Shown: positions 1-9,502, numbered from the stretch's first letter. The stretch: 64,000 nt of DNA from Agarilytica sp045430305 (GCA_045430305.1 JAILXW010000003.1:558001-622000), one strand, 5' to 3'. Made by a program: numbers and translations. Notes: generated from the sequence alone by a model not told the origin.

Positions 1-1
1 T

Positions 2-3000
2 ACCGTATGGGCGCGCATGTGGGCTGTCGGGTTAGACGTGACGGCTGAACAAATATTTGGAGAAGAGCGCCGGTTGCGCATTCCTCTACCCACATATGCA
101 TTTAATCATAATCCTTACTTTATAGAACCAGGAAAACCCGCCGAAGAAAGTGGCCAGGTGTTTGCGGCGATCGAAAAAATTGAAAATATCGATGATTGGT
201 ATCGCAAACCCGTCTGGGTTCAGCAAGGTGTGTTGCCAAAGGCTTTTGAAAAAAGAAATTGGCTAGTGTTCCTGGATGATAATGGCATAGGGCAAGCGCT
301 GTGTACTAAGCTGCGAAACGATGGACACACAGTCGTAACAGTTGAAGAAGCGGATGCGTATTATCAAGTTAGTGCCGAGCGTTACAAGATATCTCCCGAA
401 TCCGGTTTAGAAACGTATAGCACCTTGGTCAAAGACTTGGTTGCGAGCGGCCATTTTCCTGATCGAATTTTACATCTCTGGTTATTAACTCAAGACGAAA
501 GCTATCGCCCAGGTTCTTCATTTTTACACCGTAATCAAGAGCACGGTTTTTACAGTTTGTTTTTCTTTGCTCGCGCGATGGCGGATGAAGGTCTTGTCGA
601 TCGTACATTAGAAATGCTGGTATATGTTAACGGCATGATGCAAGTCAGCGATGAATCTGTGCCGTACCCAGAAAAATCGACTGTGCTTGGCCCCTGTAAG
701 ATTATTCCTCGAGAGTTCGCCGATGTTTCGCTTGCTTGTTTTGATGTTGAATTGCCATTAAAACCAGAAAGCTCTAGCTTTTTTAGTAAAAAAGAAGTGC
801 CGGAAATTCCGGCAGAAGTATTCGCGTTGATGAGCAACGAGCTATACGCACCATTGAAAAGTGGTGTTTACGCATATCGTGGTAACGTGCGTTGGCATCA
901 AGCCTACGATTATGAAAAATTGGCGAAGGATGTGCCCGCAATTTCAAATCGTCTGCGAAACGGCGCCTGCTATTTAATTACCGGTGGTCTTGGTGGTATT
1001 GGGTATGTGATGGCCCAGGAATTTGCTAAGCGTTATTCGTCCAAACTTGTGTTGGTCAATCGAACGCCTTTGCCTGATCGGGGCGAATGGGCTGACTGGC
1101 TTGTTAAGCATGATCATGATGACAAAATCAGCGTTGCAATTGGAAAAGTTCGTAAACTCGAAGAGTTAGGTGCGGATGTACTGGTATTGTCCGGTGATGT
1201 TACCGATACAGATCGCATGAAAGAAATTTTGGAAGAAGCAGAAACAAAGTATGGCGAAGTTAATGGCGTGATTCATGGCGCTGGTACCATTCGCGACGGC
1301 CTCATCCAAATGAAAAGCCAAGGCGACGTAGAAGAAGTTTTTGCGCCAAAGGTTTACGGTACGTTGGTGCTGAACGAAATTTTTGCCGGTAAGAAACTCG
1401 ATTTCTTTGTTGTGTTCTCTTCAACTTCTACCGTTATAGCGCCTGTTGGACAAATCGATTACGTCGCAGCGAATGCATTTCTAAATGCGTTTGCTCACCA
1501 CCGAAATAAAAATGAAACGGGTTACACCGTCGCATTGAATTGGGGTGTGTGGAACGAAGTCGGTATGGCGGCCGCTAGTGCTGCTCAAATGGGCTATGCG
1601 GGTGCTTCGGTTAAAGAAGAAAGTCACGATGCGCATTACCCCTTATTTGAAAAACATATTCAGCGTTCTTCTGGTGGTCGAGATACGCACTATTTAACAT
1701 CCTTTCTTAACGCCAAGCAGCAGTGGGTGTTAGACGAACATAGAACTAAGGCGGGTCAGGCTTTGTTGCCCGGCACCGGGTATATAGAGCTTGCTCGTGC
1801 AGCATTAATTGAGTGCGGTGAGAGTGGCCCTTTTGAAATTCGTGAGCTGATTTTCCTAAAAGCGCTTTATGTGCCAGAAAACACAACACTTGCAGCGCGA
1901 ATTAAGTTAGAGCAAACCGTAGAAGGTTACGATTTTTCGATTCAAAGTGAAGCGAAAAATTCACAGGGTGAAAGTGGTTGGCAGACTCATGCCGAAGCTC
2001 GCATCGTAGTGGGGGCAGAGCCAAAAGAGCGTCACGATATTTACGATATTATGCAGCGCGTCGGTTTAGAGAAAAGTACAGAAACATCTGTAGTTGCGCA
2101 GCGAACCCTGCAAGAAGAGCATCTTAATTTTGGCTCGCGTTGGCATGTGTTGCGCGATGCAAAATATGGTGACGGTGAATCGGCAGCGCGTCTATCGCTT
2201 GATGACAAGTTTGTAAATGATTTGGGCGATTATAAAATTCATCCAGGTCTGCTTGATATTGCCACCGGATACGCCATGAGACTAATTAAGGGCTATGCGA
2301 AAAATGGAAAAGCAGAAAATTTGTGGGTACCCGTCTCTTACGCCAGCTTTAAGTATTACAAGCCATTAACTCAGCAAATTTATAGTTGGGTACGGAATGC
2401 AAAAGAAAATACGGTCGACGACGATTTTGCAAGTTTCGATATTTGTTTATTCGATTGGAAAGGAAACCTTTTAGCGCAAGTGAATAAACTTACCATTCGT
2501 AAAATGGACGGTGAAGTTAAGTTTTCTGACGTAGATGTAGCGGCGCAGCTAGAGGTTGATACGTCTACCGATTCGAAAGGTGATGCAGAGTTTCGAGCGC
2601 TATCTCCAGCAGAAATGGCTTTTCAGCACAACCTGTCGCAAGGTATTTTACCTGCAGAAGGTACAGAGGCGCTCATTACAGTGCTGGAAAAAAGCCAAGA
2701 GTCTGAAGTGATCGTTTCTTCATTGGAGTTAGAGTCCTTAATGGAAGAGGTAGAAGCATCGGCTTCAGCGATGCATAAAGAAGACGACGATACAAAATTC
2801 GCTAGACCAGAGCTTGATAATGACTATGTTGAGCCGCGCGATGATATTGAGCGGACGCTCGTTGGTTTCTGGGAAGAGTTGCTTGGTGTTGATCAGGTTG
2901 GTATAGAAGATAGCTTTTTTGATCTTGGTGGTCACTCGCTAGTAGCAGTGCGTCTATTTGCGAAAATCCAACAAACATATGAAGTTGATTATCCTATTTC

Positions 3001-3955
3001 GGTATTGTTCGAAGCGCCGACAATCGCTGCATGTGCAGACATGTTGCGCGAAGTAGTGGGCGATGTGGGCGATACCTCAGAAAGCAGTGACTCGAAAGAA
3101 AAATCACACAAAGCGAGATACACACATTTAGTGCCTATGCACTCGACAAAATCAACGCAGCTGACGCCGTTCTTCTTAGTGGCCGGCATGTTCGGGAATG
3201 TATTGAACTTACGGCATCTTGCGCAACTGATTGGAAACGAACGGCCATTTTATGGCTTGCAAGCGCGTGGCTTGTACGGTGATCATGAACCGCACGCAAC
3301 CTTTGAAGAAATGGCGGTGGACTATATCAAGGAAATGAAAACGGTCCAGCCCGAAGGCCCCTATATTATTGGCGGGTTCTCTGGTGGTGGTATTACCGCT
3401 TATGAGATCGCACGGCAGTTGAAAGAGGCGGGTGAAGAAGTTGCAGAAGTTATTTTCTTAGATACGCCACTGCCTTATCGTGACCCTATTAGTTCGGTTG
3501 ATCGTATGTCGATTCATTGGCAAAAACTTCAGAGCAATGGGTTTACGTATTTTTCTGAATGGGCGAAGAATCGCTATAACTGGGAATTACAAAAATTCCG
3601 AAAACGTTTTGGTGAGGTAGAAGAAAACCAAGAAGGTGAGGCCGAGTTTAAATCGGGCGTTATGGAAATTGCTTTCTACCAAGCGCTTGGCCGTTATCAA
3701 ATTCAGACACTAGGTGTGAATGCAAAATTATTCCGCCCGAAACTACCGGTGAAATTCCGTTTAAGTGGAGGGCGTGTCACCAACGAAGATCGTCAGCCAA
3801 TCTATGAAGATAATGGATGGTCGCGCTATATCGATGATTTAAAAATATTTGAGGTGCCTGGCGATCATGATTCAATGGTGCTTGAACCAAACGTACGTGT
3901 ATTGGCGACGAAAATGCGCGATGTTATCGACAACGCTGATCCAAAAACAAAATAA
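2..3955 (+). CDS. Polyketide synthase, C-terminal part (AT end-KR-DH-carrier-TE), 5' truncated
   Basis: The reading frame is open from base 2, so the gene begins upstream of the window. The first residues match the linker that closes an acyltransferase domain (LPTYAF). Counting from the Met at base 17: a ketoreductase at about 315-500 with the NADPH loop TGGLGGIG and the SSTS/YVAAN active-site pair; a dehydratase from about 560 with its catalytic His near 575 (HRTKAGQALLPG); a carrier domain with the phosphopantetheine Ser near 974 (LGGHSL); and a type I thioesterase with GFSGG near 1122 and its His in GDHDS near 1284. The module would extend, reduce, dehydrate and release a chain. KR before DH is unusual, since ordinary modular synthases place DH first. 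The second DH motif reads HPGLLDIATG, where a Gln or His usually follows four residues after the Asp. The product is unknown. Confidence 0.9.
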   Translation, partial: TVWARMWAVGLDVTAEQIFGEERRLRIPLPTYAFNHNPYFIEPGKPAEESGQVFAAIEKIENIDDWYRKPVWVQQGVLPKAFEKRNWLVFLDDNGIGQALCTKLRNDGHTVVTVEEADAYYQVSAERYKISPESGLETYSTLVKDLVASGHFPDRILHLWLLTQDESYRPGSSFLHRNQEHGFYSLFFFARAMADEGLVDRTLEMLVYVNGMMQVSDESVPYPEKSTVLGPCKIIPREFADVSLACFDVELPLKPESSSFFSKKEVPEIPAEVFALMSNELYAPLKSGVYAYRGNVRWHQAYDYEKLAKDVPAISNRLRNGACYLITGGLGGIGYVMAQEFAKRYSSKLVLVNRTPLPDRGEWADWLVKHDHDDKISVAIGKVRKLEELGADVLVLSGDVTDTDRMKEILEEAETKYGEVNGVIHGAGTIRDGLIQMKSQGDVEEVFAPKVYGTLVLNEIFAGKKLDFFVVFSSTSTVIAPVGQIDYVAANAFLNAFAHHRNKNETGYTVALNWGVWNEVGMAAASAAQMGYAGASVKEESHDAHYPLFEKHIQRSSGGRDTHYLTSFLNAKQQWVLDEHRTKAGQALLPGTGYIELARAALIECGESGPFEIRELIFLKALYVPENTTLAARIKLEQTVEGYDFSIQSEAKNSQGESGWQTHAEARIVVGAEPKERHDIYDIMQRVGLEKSTETSVVAQRTLQEEHLNFGSRWHVLRDAKYGDGESAARLSLDDKFVNDLGDYKIHPGLLDIATGYAMRLIKGYAKNGKAENLWVPVSYASFKYYKPLTQQIYSWVRNAKENTVDDDFASFDICLFDWKGNLLAQVNKLTIRKMDGEVKFSDVDVAAQLEVDTSTDSKGDAEFRALSPAEMAFQHNLSQGILPAEGTEALITVLEKSQESEVIVSSLELESLMEEVEASASAMHKEDDDTKFARPELDNDYVEPRDDIERTLVGFWEELLGVDQVGIEDSFFDLGGHSLVAVRLFAKIQQTYEVDYPISVLFEAPTIAACADMLREVVGDVGDTSESSDSKEKSHKARYTHLVPMHSTKSTQLTPFFLVAGMFGNVLNLRHLAQLIGNERPFYGLQARGLYGDHEPHATFEEMAVDYIKEMKTVQPEGPYIIGGFSGGGITAYEIARQLKEAGEEVAEVIFLDTPLPYRDPISSVDRMSIHWQKLQSNGFTYFSEWAKNRYNWELQKFRKRFGEVEENQEGEAEFKSGVMEIAFYQALGRYQIQTLGVNAKLFRPKLPVKFRLSGGRVTNEDRQPIYEDNGWSRYIDDLKIFEVPGDHDSMVLEPNVRVLATKMRDVIDNADPKTK

Positions 3956-3973
3956 GATAAGCTGGAGAACATA

Positions 3974-4465
3974 ATGAGCGAACAACAGTTGGGAGACGCT
4001 CTCAAAAAAGGCATGCGGAATCTCGCCTCGGGTGTGTGCGTGATAAGCTGTATCGATGAAAATGGCAAACGCTTTGCAATGACTGCTTCATCCTTAACTT
4101 CGGTTTCTGCTGAGCCGCCTTCGCTTTTGGTTTGCGTAAACAAAAATGCAGCACTTGAGGCTGTGTTATCGAAGGCTTCAAAATTTTCGGTTAGCGTTCT
4201 TAATAGCAACCAAGAAGAGGTCTCGAATACCTGCGCTACTCCGGCTGAAAGTGAAAATAGGTTCAATGTTGGTAATTGGGCAACAGATGAAGCGAGTGGT
4301 TTATCGTATTTATCGGATGCGCTGTCGATTTTTTTCTGTGAAAAGAAACAAACAGTGCCGTATGGTACTCATAGTATTTATATTGGCGACATTACAAGTG
4401 TTGAATTTGGTGACGGTTCTGCGGGTGTGTTAGTCTACGCGCGTGGTGCTTATCATAGTATTTAA
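3974..4465 (+). CDS. Flavin reductase-like protein (163 aa)
   Basis: A small protein of the flavin reductase-like FMN-binding family, whose members pass reduced flavin to a partner monooxygenase. The N-terminal half carries the typical pattern of this family (LASGVCVISC, then AMTASSLTSVSAEPPSLLVCVN), which lines the flavin site. It starts 18 bases after the polyketide synthase stop, behind a clear GGAG ribosome site, so it is probably co-transcribed with the synthase. That suggests it supplies reduced flavin for a tailoring oxygenation of the polyketide. The oxygenase itself is not in the window. Family assignment is firm; the link to the polyketide is inference. Confidence 0.82.
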   Translation: MSEQQLGDALKKGMRNLASGVCVISCIDENGKRFAMTASSLTSVSAEPPSLLVCVNKNAALEAVLSKASKFSVSVLNSNQEEVSNTCATPAESENRFNVGNWATDEASGLSYLSDALSIFFCEKKQTVPYGTHSIYIGDITSVEFGDGSAGVLVYARGAYHSI

Positions 4466-4525
4466 TATTTCAGGGACACCGCTAGAATCGCTTAAGGAGT
4501 AGCTCGAGTAAAACTTTGGTGTGAA

Positions 4526-5395
4526 TTGAATTTACAGACCTTGAATTTGAAAGTGTATTTATGCATTACGCTCAGCGTTTTGGCGACCCTCTGCCTGAGC
4601 GTTATGGCGGAGCCCACTCCGTCGAAACACCCTCCCCAGGAAATGACTTCAACAACAGAAAAGGAACGTTTCATTGTCAATGTATTGGCGAACGCGCGCC
4701 CGTATATGTGGCGAGAGAACGGGCGGGCCATGGGTCCGGATACAGACTTTATTCGTGAGATAGGAAAGCGTATTGGTGTTGATTTCGTATTTCGAACGGT
4801 GCCGATGAAACGCTCCTTAGACGAGCTAAAAAAAGGTAAGGCGCATTTTGGTGTCGGTTTTAGATCACCCGAGCGAGAGAAGTTTGTTGAGTATATAGAC
4901 AAAACGCCTCTGCATTGGTCGGTGTATCGTATTTTTGTGAAACATGGCTCGCCAATTCATTACCGCCATGTCGAAGACCTTTTTGGGAAGCGTGTGGGGA
5001 AAAACCGAGGGTTTTCAATTTCCAAAAATTTCGATCAAGCCGTCAACGATCAAAAATTAGAGGTGCTGGAAGCCGATAGTGCTACGCAATTAATCACGAT
5101 TTTGTTAGCCGGTCGAGTGGATGCCATTGTTGGTAACCCGGCCAGTATTAGAAAGTACTATCGACAGATGATCCATGAAGAGGTCATTTATTCTCAAGCA
5201 GTGCCGGTGAGCCCTCAGAAAGGTTCTTATTTTCTGATGTCGAAGAAGGCCAGATTTTCAGACAGAGCGGTATTGCGGGAAAAAATAGAAAAGGCAATGC
5301 TAGAAATTTTAGCGGATGGAACAATAGAAAAAATAGAAGCACGATATCCCAATTTCGTCTACTTACAAGAAAGTGAGCAGGTTGCTAGTGAATAG
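4526..5395 (+). CDS. Periplasmic solute-binding protein, family 3-like (copy 1)
   Basis: A 289-residue protein with a hydrophobic N-terminal signal segment (LCITLSVLATLCLSVMA) followed by a family 3 substrate-binding fold, the family that binds amino acids and similar small solutes. Visible marks are the conserved start of the fold (NARPYMW), DTDFIREIGKRIG, and the hinge pattern LITILLAGRVDAIVGN. The start is uncertain. I see a TTG at 4526 but its only clear Shine-Dalgarno, AAGGAG at 4494-4499, lies 26 bases upstream. It is followed 29 bases later by a close paralog. No ABC permease or ATPase gene lies next to the pair, so these may be orphan sensors or scavengers rather than parts of a local transporter. 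Confidence 0.75.
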   Translation: MNLQTLNLKVYLCITLSVLATLCLSVMAEPTPSKHPPQEMTSTTEKERFIVNVLANARPYMWRENGRAMGPDTDFIREIGKRIGVDFVFRTVPMKRSLDELKKGKAHFGVGFRSPEREKFVEYIDKTPLHWSVYRIFVKHGSPIHYRHVEDLFGKRVGKNRGFSISKNFDQAVNDQKLEVLEADSATQLITILLAGRVDAIVGNPASIRKYYRQMIHEEVIYSQAVPVSPQKGSYFLMSKKARFSDRAVLREKIEKAMLEILADGTIEKIEARYPNFVYLQESEQVASE

Positions 5396-5424
5396 AGATC
5401 ATTGGGAGTTGTAAATAAAGATAT

Positions 5425-6306
5425 ATGAAAATTTTTATTAGCATAGCGATCGTATGGCTTAGTTTGTTTACTCCACTGGCAGGTGCCGAGTGGAAGAAAA
5501 AAACCTATACGGTCTCGGTTTTACATAATGCACGTCCCTATATGTGGGAGGAGTATGGATTGGCTGTTGGTGCAGATCCAGACTTTATACGTGAAATTGG
5601 TCGACGGATTGGTGTTAGTTTCGTTTTTAAACCGATGCCAATGAAGCGAGCGCTATTTTCGCTTAAAAATGGTGATGTCGATTTTGGAGTGGGTTACAAA
5701 ACAGAAGGCCGTAAGCGTTTTGTTAGGTATTTGGGTGAACACCCCTTACATTGGGCAATTTACCCCCTGTTCGTGCGTAAAGGGGGAGACTTTCCTTTTA
5801 ATAAGTTAGAAGATCTCTACGGAAAAAAAATAGGGAAAAATAGAAGTTTTTCCATTTCTAACGAGTTTGATGATGCAGTAAAAGCGAAAAAAATTAAAGT
5901 GGTAGAGATTGAAGGCTACAGCAGTATGGTTAAGCTGCTGCTAAATGGTCGTGTTGATGGAATTCTTGGTAACCCTTCTGGTATTGTTTCCGCTTATTCT
6001 CGTATTGTTCATACTGAAGAAATGTACCCTTTAGAAAGGCTGGTAAGCCCGCTGAAAGGGTCTTACTTAGTGATGTCAAAAAAAGCCGATATTCCGGAGC
6101 GTGAAGCACTAATCGAGAAAATAGAAAAGGCTATTGTCGAGATTGTTGAAGATGGAACAGTTCTAGAAATTGAAAAACGTTTTTCCGGTTTTACGTATAA
6201 CCCAAGTATTAATATGTTTGGTAGCTTTTCTGAGAGAAATACCGGCGCTAGTGAGTTCTACGATTCTAAAAGCGATGAAGATAGGCTTGAAGGCGTAATC
6301 GAATAA
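5425..6306 (+). CDS. Periplasmic solute-binding protein, family 3-like (copy 2)
   Basis: A 293-residue paralog of the preceding gene, with a signal peptide at residues 1-21 (ending LAGAEW) and the same landmarks in the same order: NARPYMW, DPDFIREIGRRIG, MPMKRALFSL, GKNRSFSIS, LLLNGRVDGILGN. The copies are clearly the product of a tandem duplication. The C-terminal tail after about residue 265 (GSFSERNTGAS and on) is unlike copy 1 and polar. The stop is 15 bases from the stop of a convergent glycosyltransferase gene, with no obvious terminator between them. The ligand cannot be told from sequence. Confidence 0.78.
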   Translation: MKIFISIAIVWLSLFTPLAGAEWKKKTYTVSVLHNARPYMWEEYGLAVGADPDFIREIGRRIGVSFVFKPMPMKRALFSLKNGDVDFGVGYKTEGRKRFVRYLGEHPLHWAIYPLFVRKGGDFPFNKLEDLYGKKIGKNRSFSISNEFDDAVKAKKIKVVEIEGYSSMVKLLLNGRVDGILGNPSGIVSAYSRIVHTEEMYPLERLVSPLKGSYLVMSKKADIPEREALIEKIEKAIVEIVEDGTVLEIEKRFSGFTYNPSINMFGSFSERNTGASEFYDSKSDEDRLEGVIE

Positions 6307-6321
6307 CACGCTGTGCCCACT

Positions 6322-7263
6322 TTACTCTTTGTCGAAACCCAGTGCGTAATCAACAACGTATAGCGGTCTATTTTTTACTTCCTTAAAAATTCGCCCAATA
6401 TATTCGCCTAACAAACCCAGAAAGAAAAGCTGAACCCCGCCCAAGAATAAAACGGCAACAAGCAAAGAAGCATAACCAGGCACGTCAATCCCAAATAGAA
6501 TGGTTTTGCTAATGACCACAAGGCCATAGACAAAAGAGCATGAAGCGATAATCATTCCTAAATATGTTCCCGCGCGAATGGGTATTGTGCTGAAAGACGT
6601 TATCCCGCTAAGCGCAAAATTCCACAGCTTCCAATAATTAAATTTAGATTCGCCTTGCTCGCGTGAGCGACGTTCGAATTCAATCGTTTCTGTTTTAAAA
6701 CCAGGCCATGAGAATAAGCCTTTCATAAAACGGTCTTTTTCTGGCATTTTTTTGATTACATCGGCCACACGTCGGTCCATCAAACGAAAATCGCCCACGT
6801 TCTCTGGGATGTGAATATCACTTACCTTGTTAAATAACACATAAAACCAGCCAGCGGTCTGACGTTTTAATACGGTGTCAGACTCTCGTGAGGCACGCTT
6901 GGCATACACCACGTCGGCACCTGCGCGCCATTTTTCAACCATCTCGTGAATAATTTCTGGCGGATCTTGCAAGTCTGCATCGATGGGAATCAGTGCATCG
7001 CCAGACGCAAAATCTAGCGCGGCAGTCATTGCGGGTTCTTTGCCGAAGTTGCGTGAAAAAGACACCAGTTTAACGCGAGGGTCATTGTCTGCTTCTTGCT
7101 GTACCAGTGCAGCAGTATTGTCGCTAGAGCCGTCATTAACACAAATAATTTCCCAGTCGATATTAATATCTGCGAGTGCTTCTTTTATGGCAGGAAAAAA
7201 CTCTGGGATCGCGTCAGCCTCGTTATACATGGGCACTAAGAGCGACAACAATTGAGATGGCAT
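6322..7263 (-). CDS. Family 2 glycosyltransferase, polyprenyl-phosphate sugar synthase type
   Basis: A 313-residue membrane glycosyltransferase of the DPM1/GtrB/ArnC group, which moves a sugar from a nucleotide donor to a polyprenyl phosphate on the cytoplasmic face. The N-terminal GT-A domain shows LVPMYNEA, CVNDGSSDNT and the metal-binding DADLQDPPE around residues 95-105. Two hydrophobic segments follow at about 230-255 and 265-290 (ISFCSFVYG-like and LLVAVLFLGGVQLFFLG), as in GtrB-type enzymes, ending in IGRIFKEVKNRP. It lies downstream of znuB on the same strand across a 116-base gap, so it probably has its own promoter. The sugar and acceptor pathway are not shown by context. Confidence 0.85.
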   Translation of the reverse strand: MPSQLLSLLVPMYNEADAIPEFFPAIKEALADINIDWEIICVNDGSSDNTAALVQQEADNDPRVKLVSFSRNFGKEPAMTAALDFASGDALIPIDADLQDPPEIIHEMVEKWRAGADVVYAKRASRESDTVLKRQTAGWFYVLFNKVSDIHIPENVGDFRLMDRRVADVIKKMPEKDRFMKGLFSWPGFKTETIEFERRSREQGESKFNYWKLWNFALSGITSFSTIPIRAGTYLGMIIASCSFVYGLVVISKTILFGIDVPGYASLLVAVLFLGGVQLFFLGLLGEYIGRIFKEVKNRPLYVVDYALGFDKE

Positions 7264-7379
7264 AAGGGCACCTGATTATTTTTATTGTAATTTAGCTAGC
7301 AGGTCATTGAGTCTACTAGTTACTACAGATTTTCGTTATTACAAAGTGTAGTGAAGTTTTATTGCTAGAGTCGGTACTT

Positions 7380-8171
7380 TCACACAAATCTGTGTTTGGG
7401 CAGTAGGTTGCTAGTAACAAAAATGATTAACGCCACTACCACTACCGCTGGCCCTGCGGGAATGTCCCACAGGAAGGATGAATATAAGCCGAAGCATACT
7501 GATAGCACGCCCGCAATAGAGGCGAGCATTGCCATCGCCTCAGGTGATTTAGAAAAGTTGCGTGCGGTAGCTGCGGGAATGATTAACAAGGCGGTAATTA
7601 ACATAACGCCGACGATTTTCATTGCCAGTGCGATCAAGCAGGCGATCATAATCATGAGTAATATTTTGAGGCGAATAACATGTTTGCCTTCAACTTTGGC
7701 TAGATCTTCATCAACGGAAATCATCAAAAATGACTTCCAGAAGAAAAAGAGCGGAAAAGCGATAAGCATTAACAAGCCAAATATCCAGCCGACTTCTGCG
7801 GAACTGATCGTGAGAAAGTCGCCGAATAAGTATGCATATAAATTGATACGACTATCTGCAAATAAGCTTACACACACTAAGCCTAATGCAAGTGCGCCGT
7901 GTGACAGTACGCCAAGAAGGGTATCTGTCGCCAAGACTAGACGTTTTTCCATCAACACTAAAAGTAGCGCGATGACGCCGCTGGCGAATATTATTGTTAG
8001 CGTGACATTTACTTGAAGAAACAAGCCAAGTGCGACCCCAATTAGGGCCGCGTGGGCGAGGGTATCGCCAAAGTAAGACATGCGTCGCCATACCGCAAAC
8101 GAGCCAAGTGGCCCTGCGATAAGCGCGATACCGATACCAACGAGAAAGGCGTGTAATAGAAAGCTAATCAT
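7380..8171 (-). CDS. znuB: Zinc ABC transporter permease ZnuB
   Basis: Membrane subunit of the high-affinity zinc importer, with repeated hydrophobic segments along all 263 residues and the ABC-3 permease pattern (IAGPLGSFAVWRRMSYFGDTLAH near the N-terminus). I place the start at the ATG at 8171, which overlaps the znuC stop in the arrangement ATGATTAG. An upstream in-frame ATG would give ten extra residues inside znuC and is less likely. The gene is last in zur-znuC-znuB, read as one unit from the divergent promoter near 9.5 kb. It should be repressed by Zur when zinc is sufficient. Confidence 0.93.
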   Translation of the reverse strand: MISFLLHAFLVGIGIALIAGPLGSFAVWRRMSYFGDTLAHAALIGVALGLFLQVNVTLTIIFASGVIALLLVLMEKRLVLATDTLLGVLSHGALALGLVCVSLFADSRINLYAYLFGDFLTISSAEVGWIFGLLMLIAFPLFFFWKSFLMISVDEDLAKVEGKHVIRLKILLMIMIACLIALAMKIVGVMLITALLIIPAATARNFSKSPEAMAMLASIAGVLSVCFGLYSSFLWDIPAGPAVVVVALIIFVTSNLLPKHRFV

Positions 8172-8922
8172 GGTGGCAGCCCTCGTCGCAGGCAACGGCA
8201 TCGCCGTGTAAGTCGTGGTGATGATCGTGATGGTGTTGGTAAACGGCTAATTGATCGGCGGCATTTTCACCAAATAATTTAAGATATTCAGGGTGACGAC
8301 TGACGCTTTCGGGCTGGCCGTGGCAGCACACGTGCTGGTTTAGGCAGATTACCGTGTCAGTTTGGGCCATCACTAAGTGCAGGTCGTGCGAGACCATTAA
8401 AATGCCGCAGCCGTAATCGTCTCTTACGGAAGCGATAAGTTGATACAGCTCTACCTGCCCGGTGATGTCTACACCTTGTAGCGGTTCGTCTAGAACGAGA
8501 AGGTCGGGCTTGCGAGCGATTGCGCGGGCGAGCATAACGCGTTGGAATTCGCCCCCGCTTAGGCTATGCATCTGTCGGCTGGCAAGGTGACGAATTTTGA
8601 GAAAGTCCATGGCAGTGTCGCGGGCTTTTTTATCGACCCCGGCCAAGCTAAGAAAGCGCGATACTTTTATCGGCATACTATGATCGAGGGACAACTGCTG
8701 TGGAACGTAGCCAAAACGTAGGCCCTTACTGCGGGTGATGGTGCCTTCGCTCGGTTCTAGCAGCCCCAAAACGACTTTCACCAACGAGCTTTTGCCAGCA
8801 CCGTTGGGGCCAATAATTGTAACGATCTTACCGCGTTCTAAATTGAGATCGACATGATGCAGAATGCATTTATCACGCACTTGTAAGCCGATACCTTGGA
8901 GTTTAATAAGCTCGCTAGTCAT
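8164..8922 (-). CDS. znuC: Zinc ABC transporter ATPase ZnuC
   Basis: ATP-binding subunit of the zinc importer. It shows Walker A (GPNGAGKSS), the ABC signature LSGGEFQRV, Walker B (LLVLDEP) and the switch His in MVSHDLH. The C-terminus ends in a His-rich tail (HHHDHHHD and a final GCHHD), common in zinc-handling proteins. I choose the ATG at 8922, just after the zur stop and behind a CAGGA ribosome site. The longer reading that starts inside zur adds 25 residues with no family match. Gene order zur-znuC-znuB is the same as in Pseudomonas. Confidence 0.94.
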   Translation of the reverse strand: MTSELIKLQGIGLQVRDKCILHHVDLNLERGKIVTIIGPNGAGKSSLVKVVLGLLEPSEGTITRSKGLRFGYVPQQLSLDHSMPIKVSRFLSLAGVDKKARDTAMDFLKIRHLASRQMHSLSGGEFQRVMLARAIARKPDLLVLDEPLQGVDITGQVELYQLIASVRDDYGCGILMVSHDLHLVMAQTDTVICLNQHVCCHGQPESVSRHPEYLKLFGENAADQLAVYQHHHDHHHDLHGDAVACDEGCHHD

Positions 8923-8929
8923 ATCCTGT

Positions 8930-9436
8930 TCACTTTTTATTGGCTGTTGCATCTCGAAGGGCATCGCGGCAACCTGCGCATTTGCCGCTGAGTTCAATTA
9001 CTTGTTTTTCAACGCTAAAACGGTGCTGCGAGGCGCTCAAGTTAATGGCTTGTTGAATGGAGTTATTTGGCACTTCTTCTGCGGCGCCGCATACGACGCA
9101 AATCAAAATAACAGAGCTGTCTTGTCGGAGCGGGTTCGCATTGGCAACAAAGGCATTGAGAGAATGGATCTTATGGATTAATCGATGCTCTAAGAGAAAA
9201 TCTAAGGCGCGATACACCGTTGGTGGTGCGACCCGTTCGCGCTCGGAGCATTGTTCCAACAAGTCCATTAGCTGGTAAGCGCCTCGTGGTTTTGAATGCT
9301 CAAGCAAGATGGTAAGCACTTGCTTACGCAGTGGGGTTAGACGTACCCCTTGCTTCTCGCAGATGCGTTTGGCACTCTGCAGTGATTTTTCGATCGCTGC
9401 ATTTTGCTGAACGAGTGAGGTTGAAGGCTCAATCAT
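8930..9436 (-). CDS. zur: Zinc uptake regulator Zur (Fur family)
   Basis: A 168-residue Fur-family repressor. The winged-helix half holds RLTPLRKQVLTILLEH and PPTVYRALDFL. The C-terminal half carries two Cys pairs that form the structural zinc site (CVVCG and CAGC). Zinc-bound Zur blocks the znu promoters. The gene is divergent from znuA, and the intergenic region holds an ATGTTAT/ATAACAT palindrome that fits the gammaproteobacterial Zur operator. It begins the zur-znuC-znuB unit, so it likely represses itself. Assignment as Zur rather than Fur rests on the znu context and the operator. Confidence 0.92.
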   Translation of the reverse strand: MIEPSTSLVQQNAAIEKSLQSAKRICEKQGVRLTPLRKQVLTILLEHSKPRGAYQLMDLLEQCSERERVAPPTVYRALDFLLEHRLIHKIHSLNAFVANANPLRQDSSVILICVVCGAAEEVPNNSIQQAINLSASQHRFSVEKQVIELSGKCAGCRDALRDATANKK

Positions 9437-9502
9437 GGTGGCGTGCCGTTAACAAGTGTTTCTAGAAGGCTGAATTCCATCGGGTTTCGGCCAATTATCG
9501 TT

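Noticed and set aside
3865..4266. 133-residue minus-strand frame across the synthase end and flavin reductase
   Set aside because: Crosses two real genes that have good ribosome sites; no family match.
7396..8016. 206-residue plus-strand frame over znuB
   Set aside because: Mirror of a well-supported membrane protein gene on the other strand; composition is that of an antisense shadow with no family motif.
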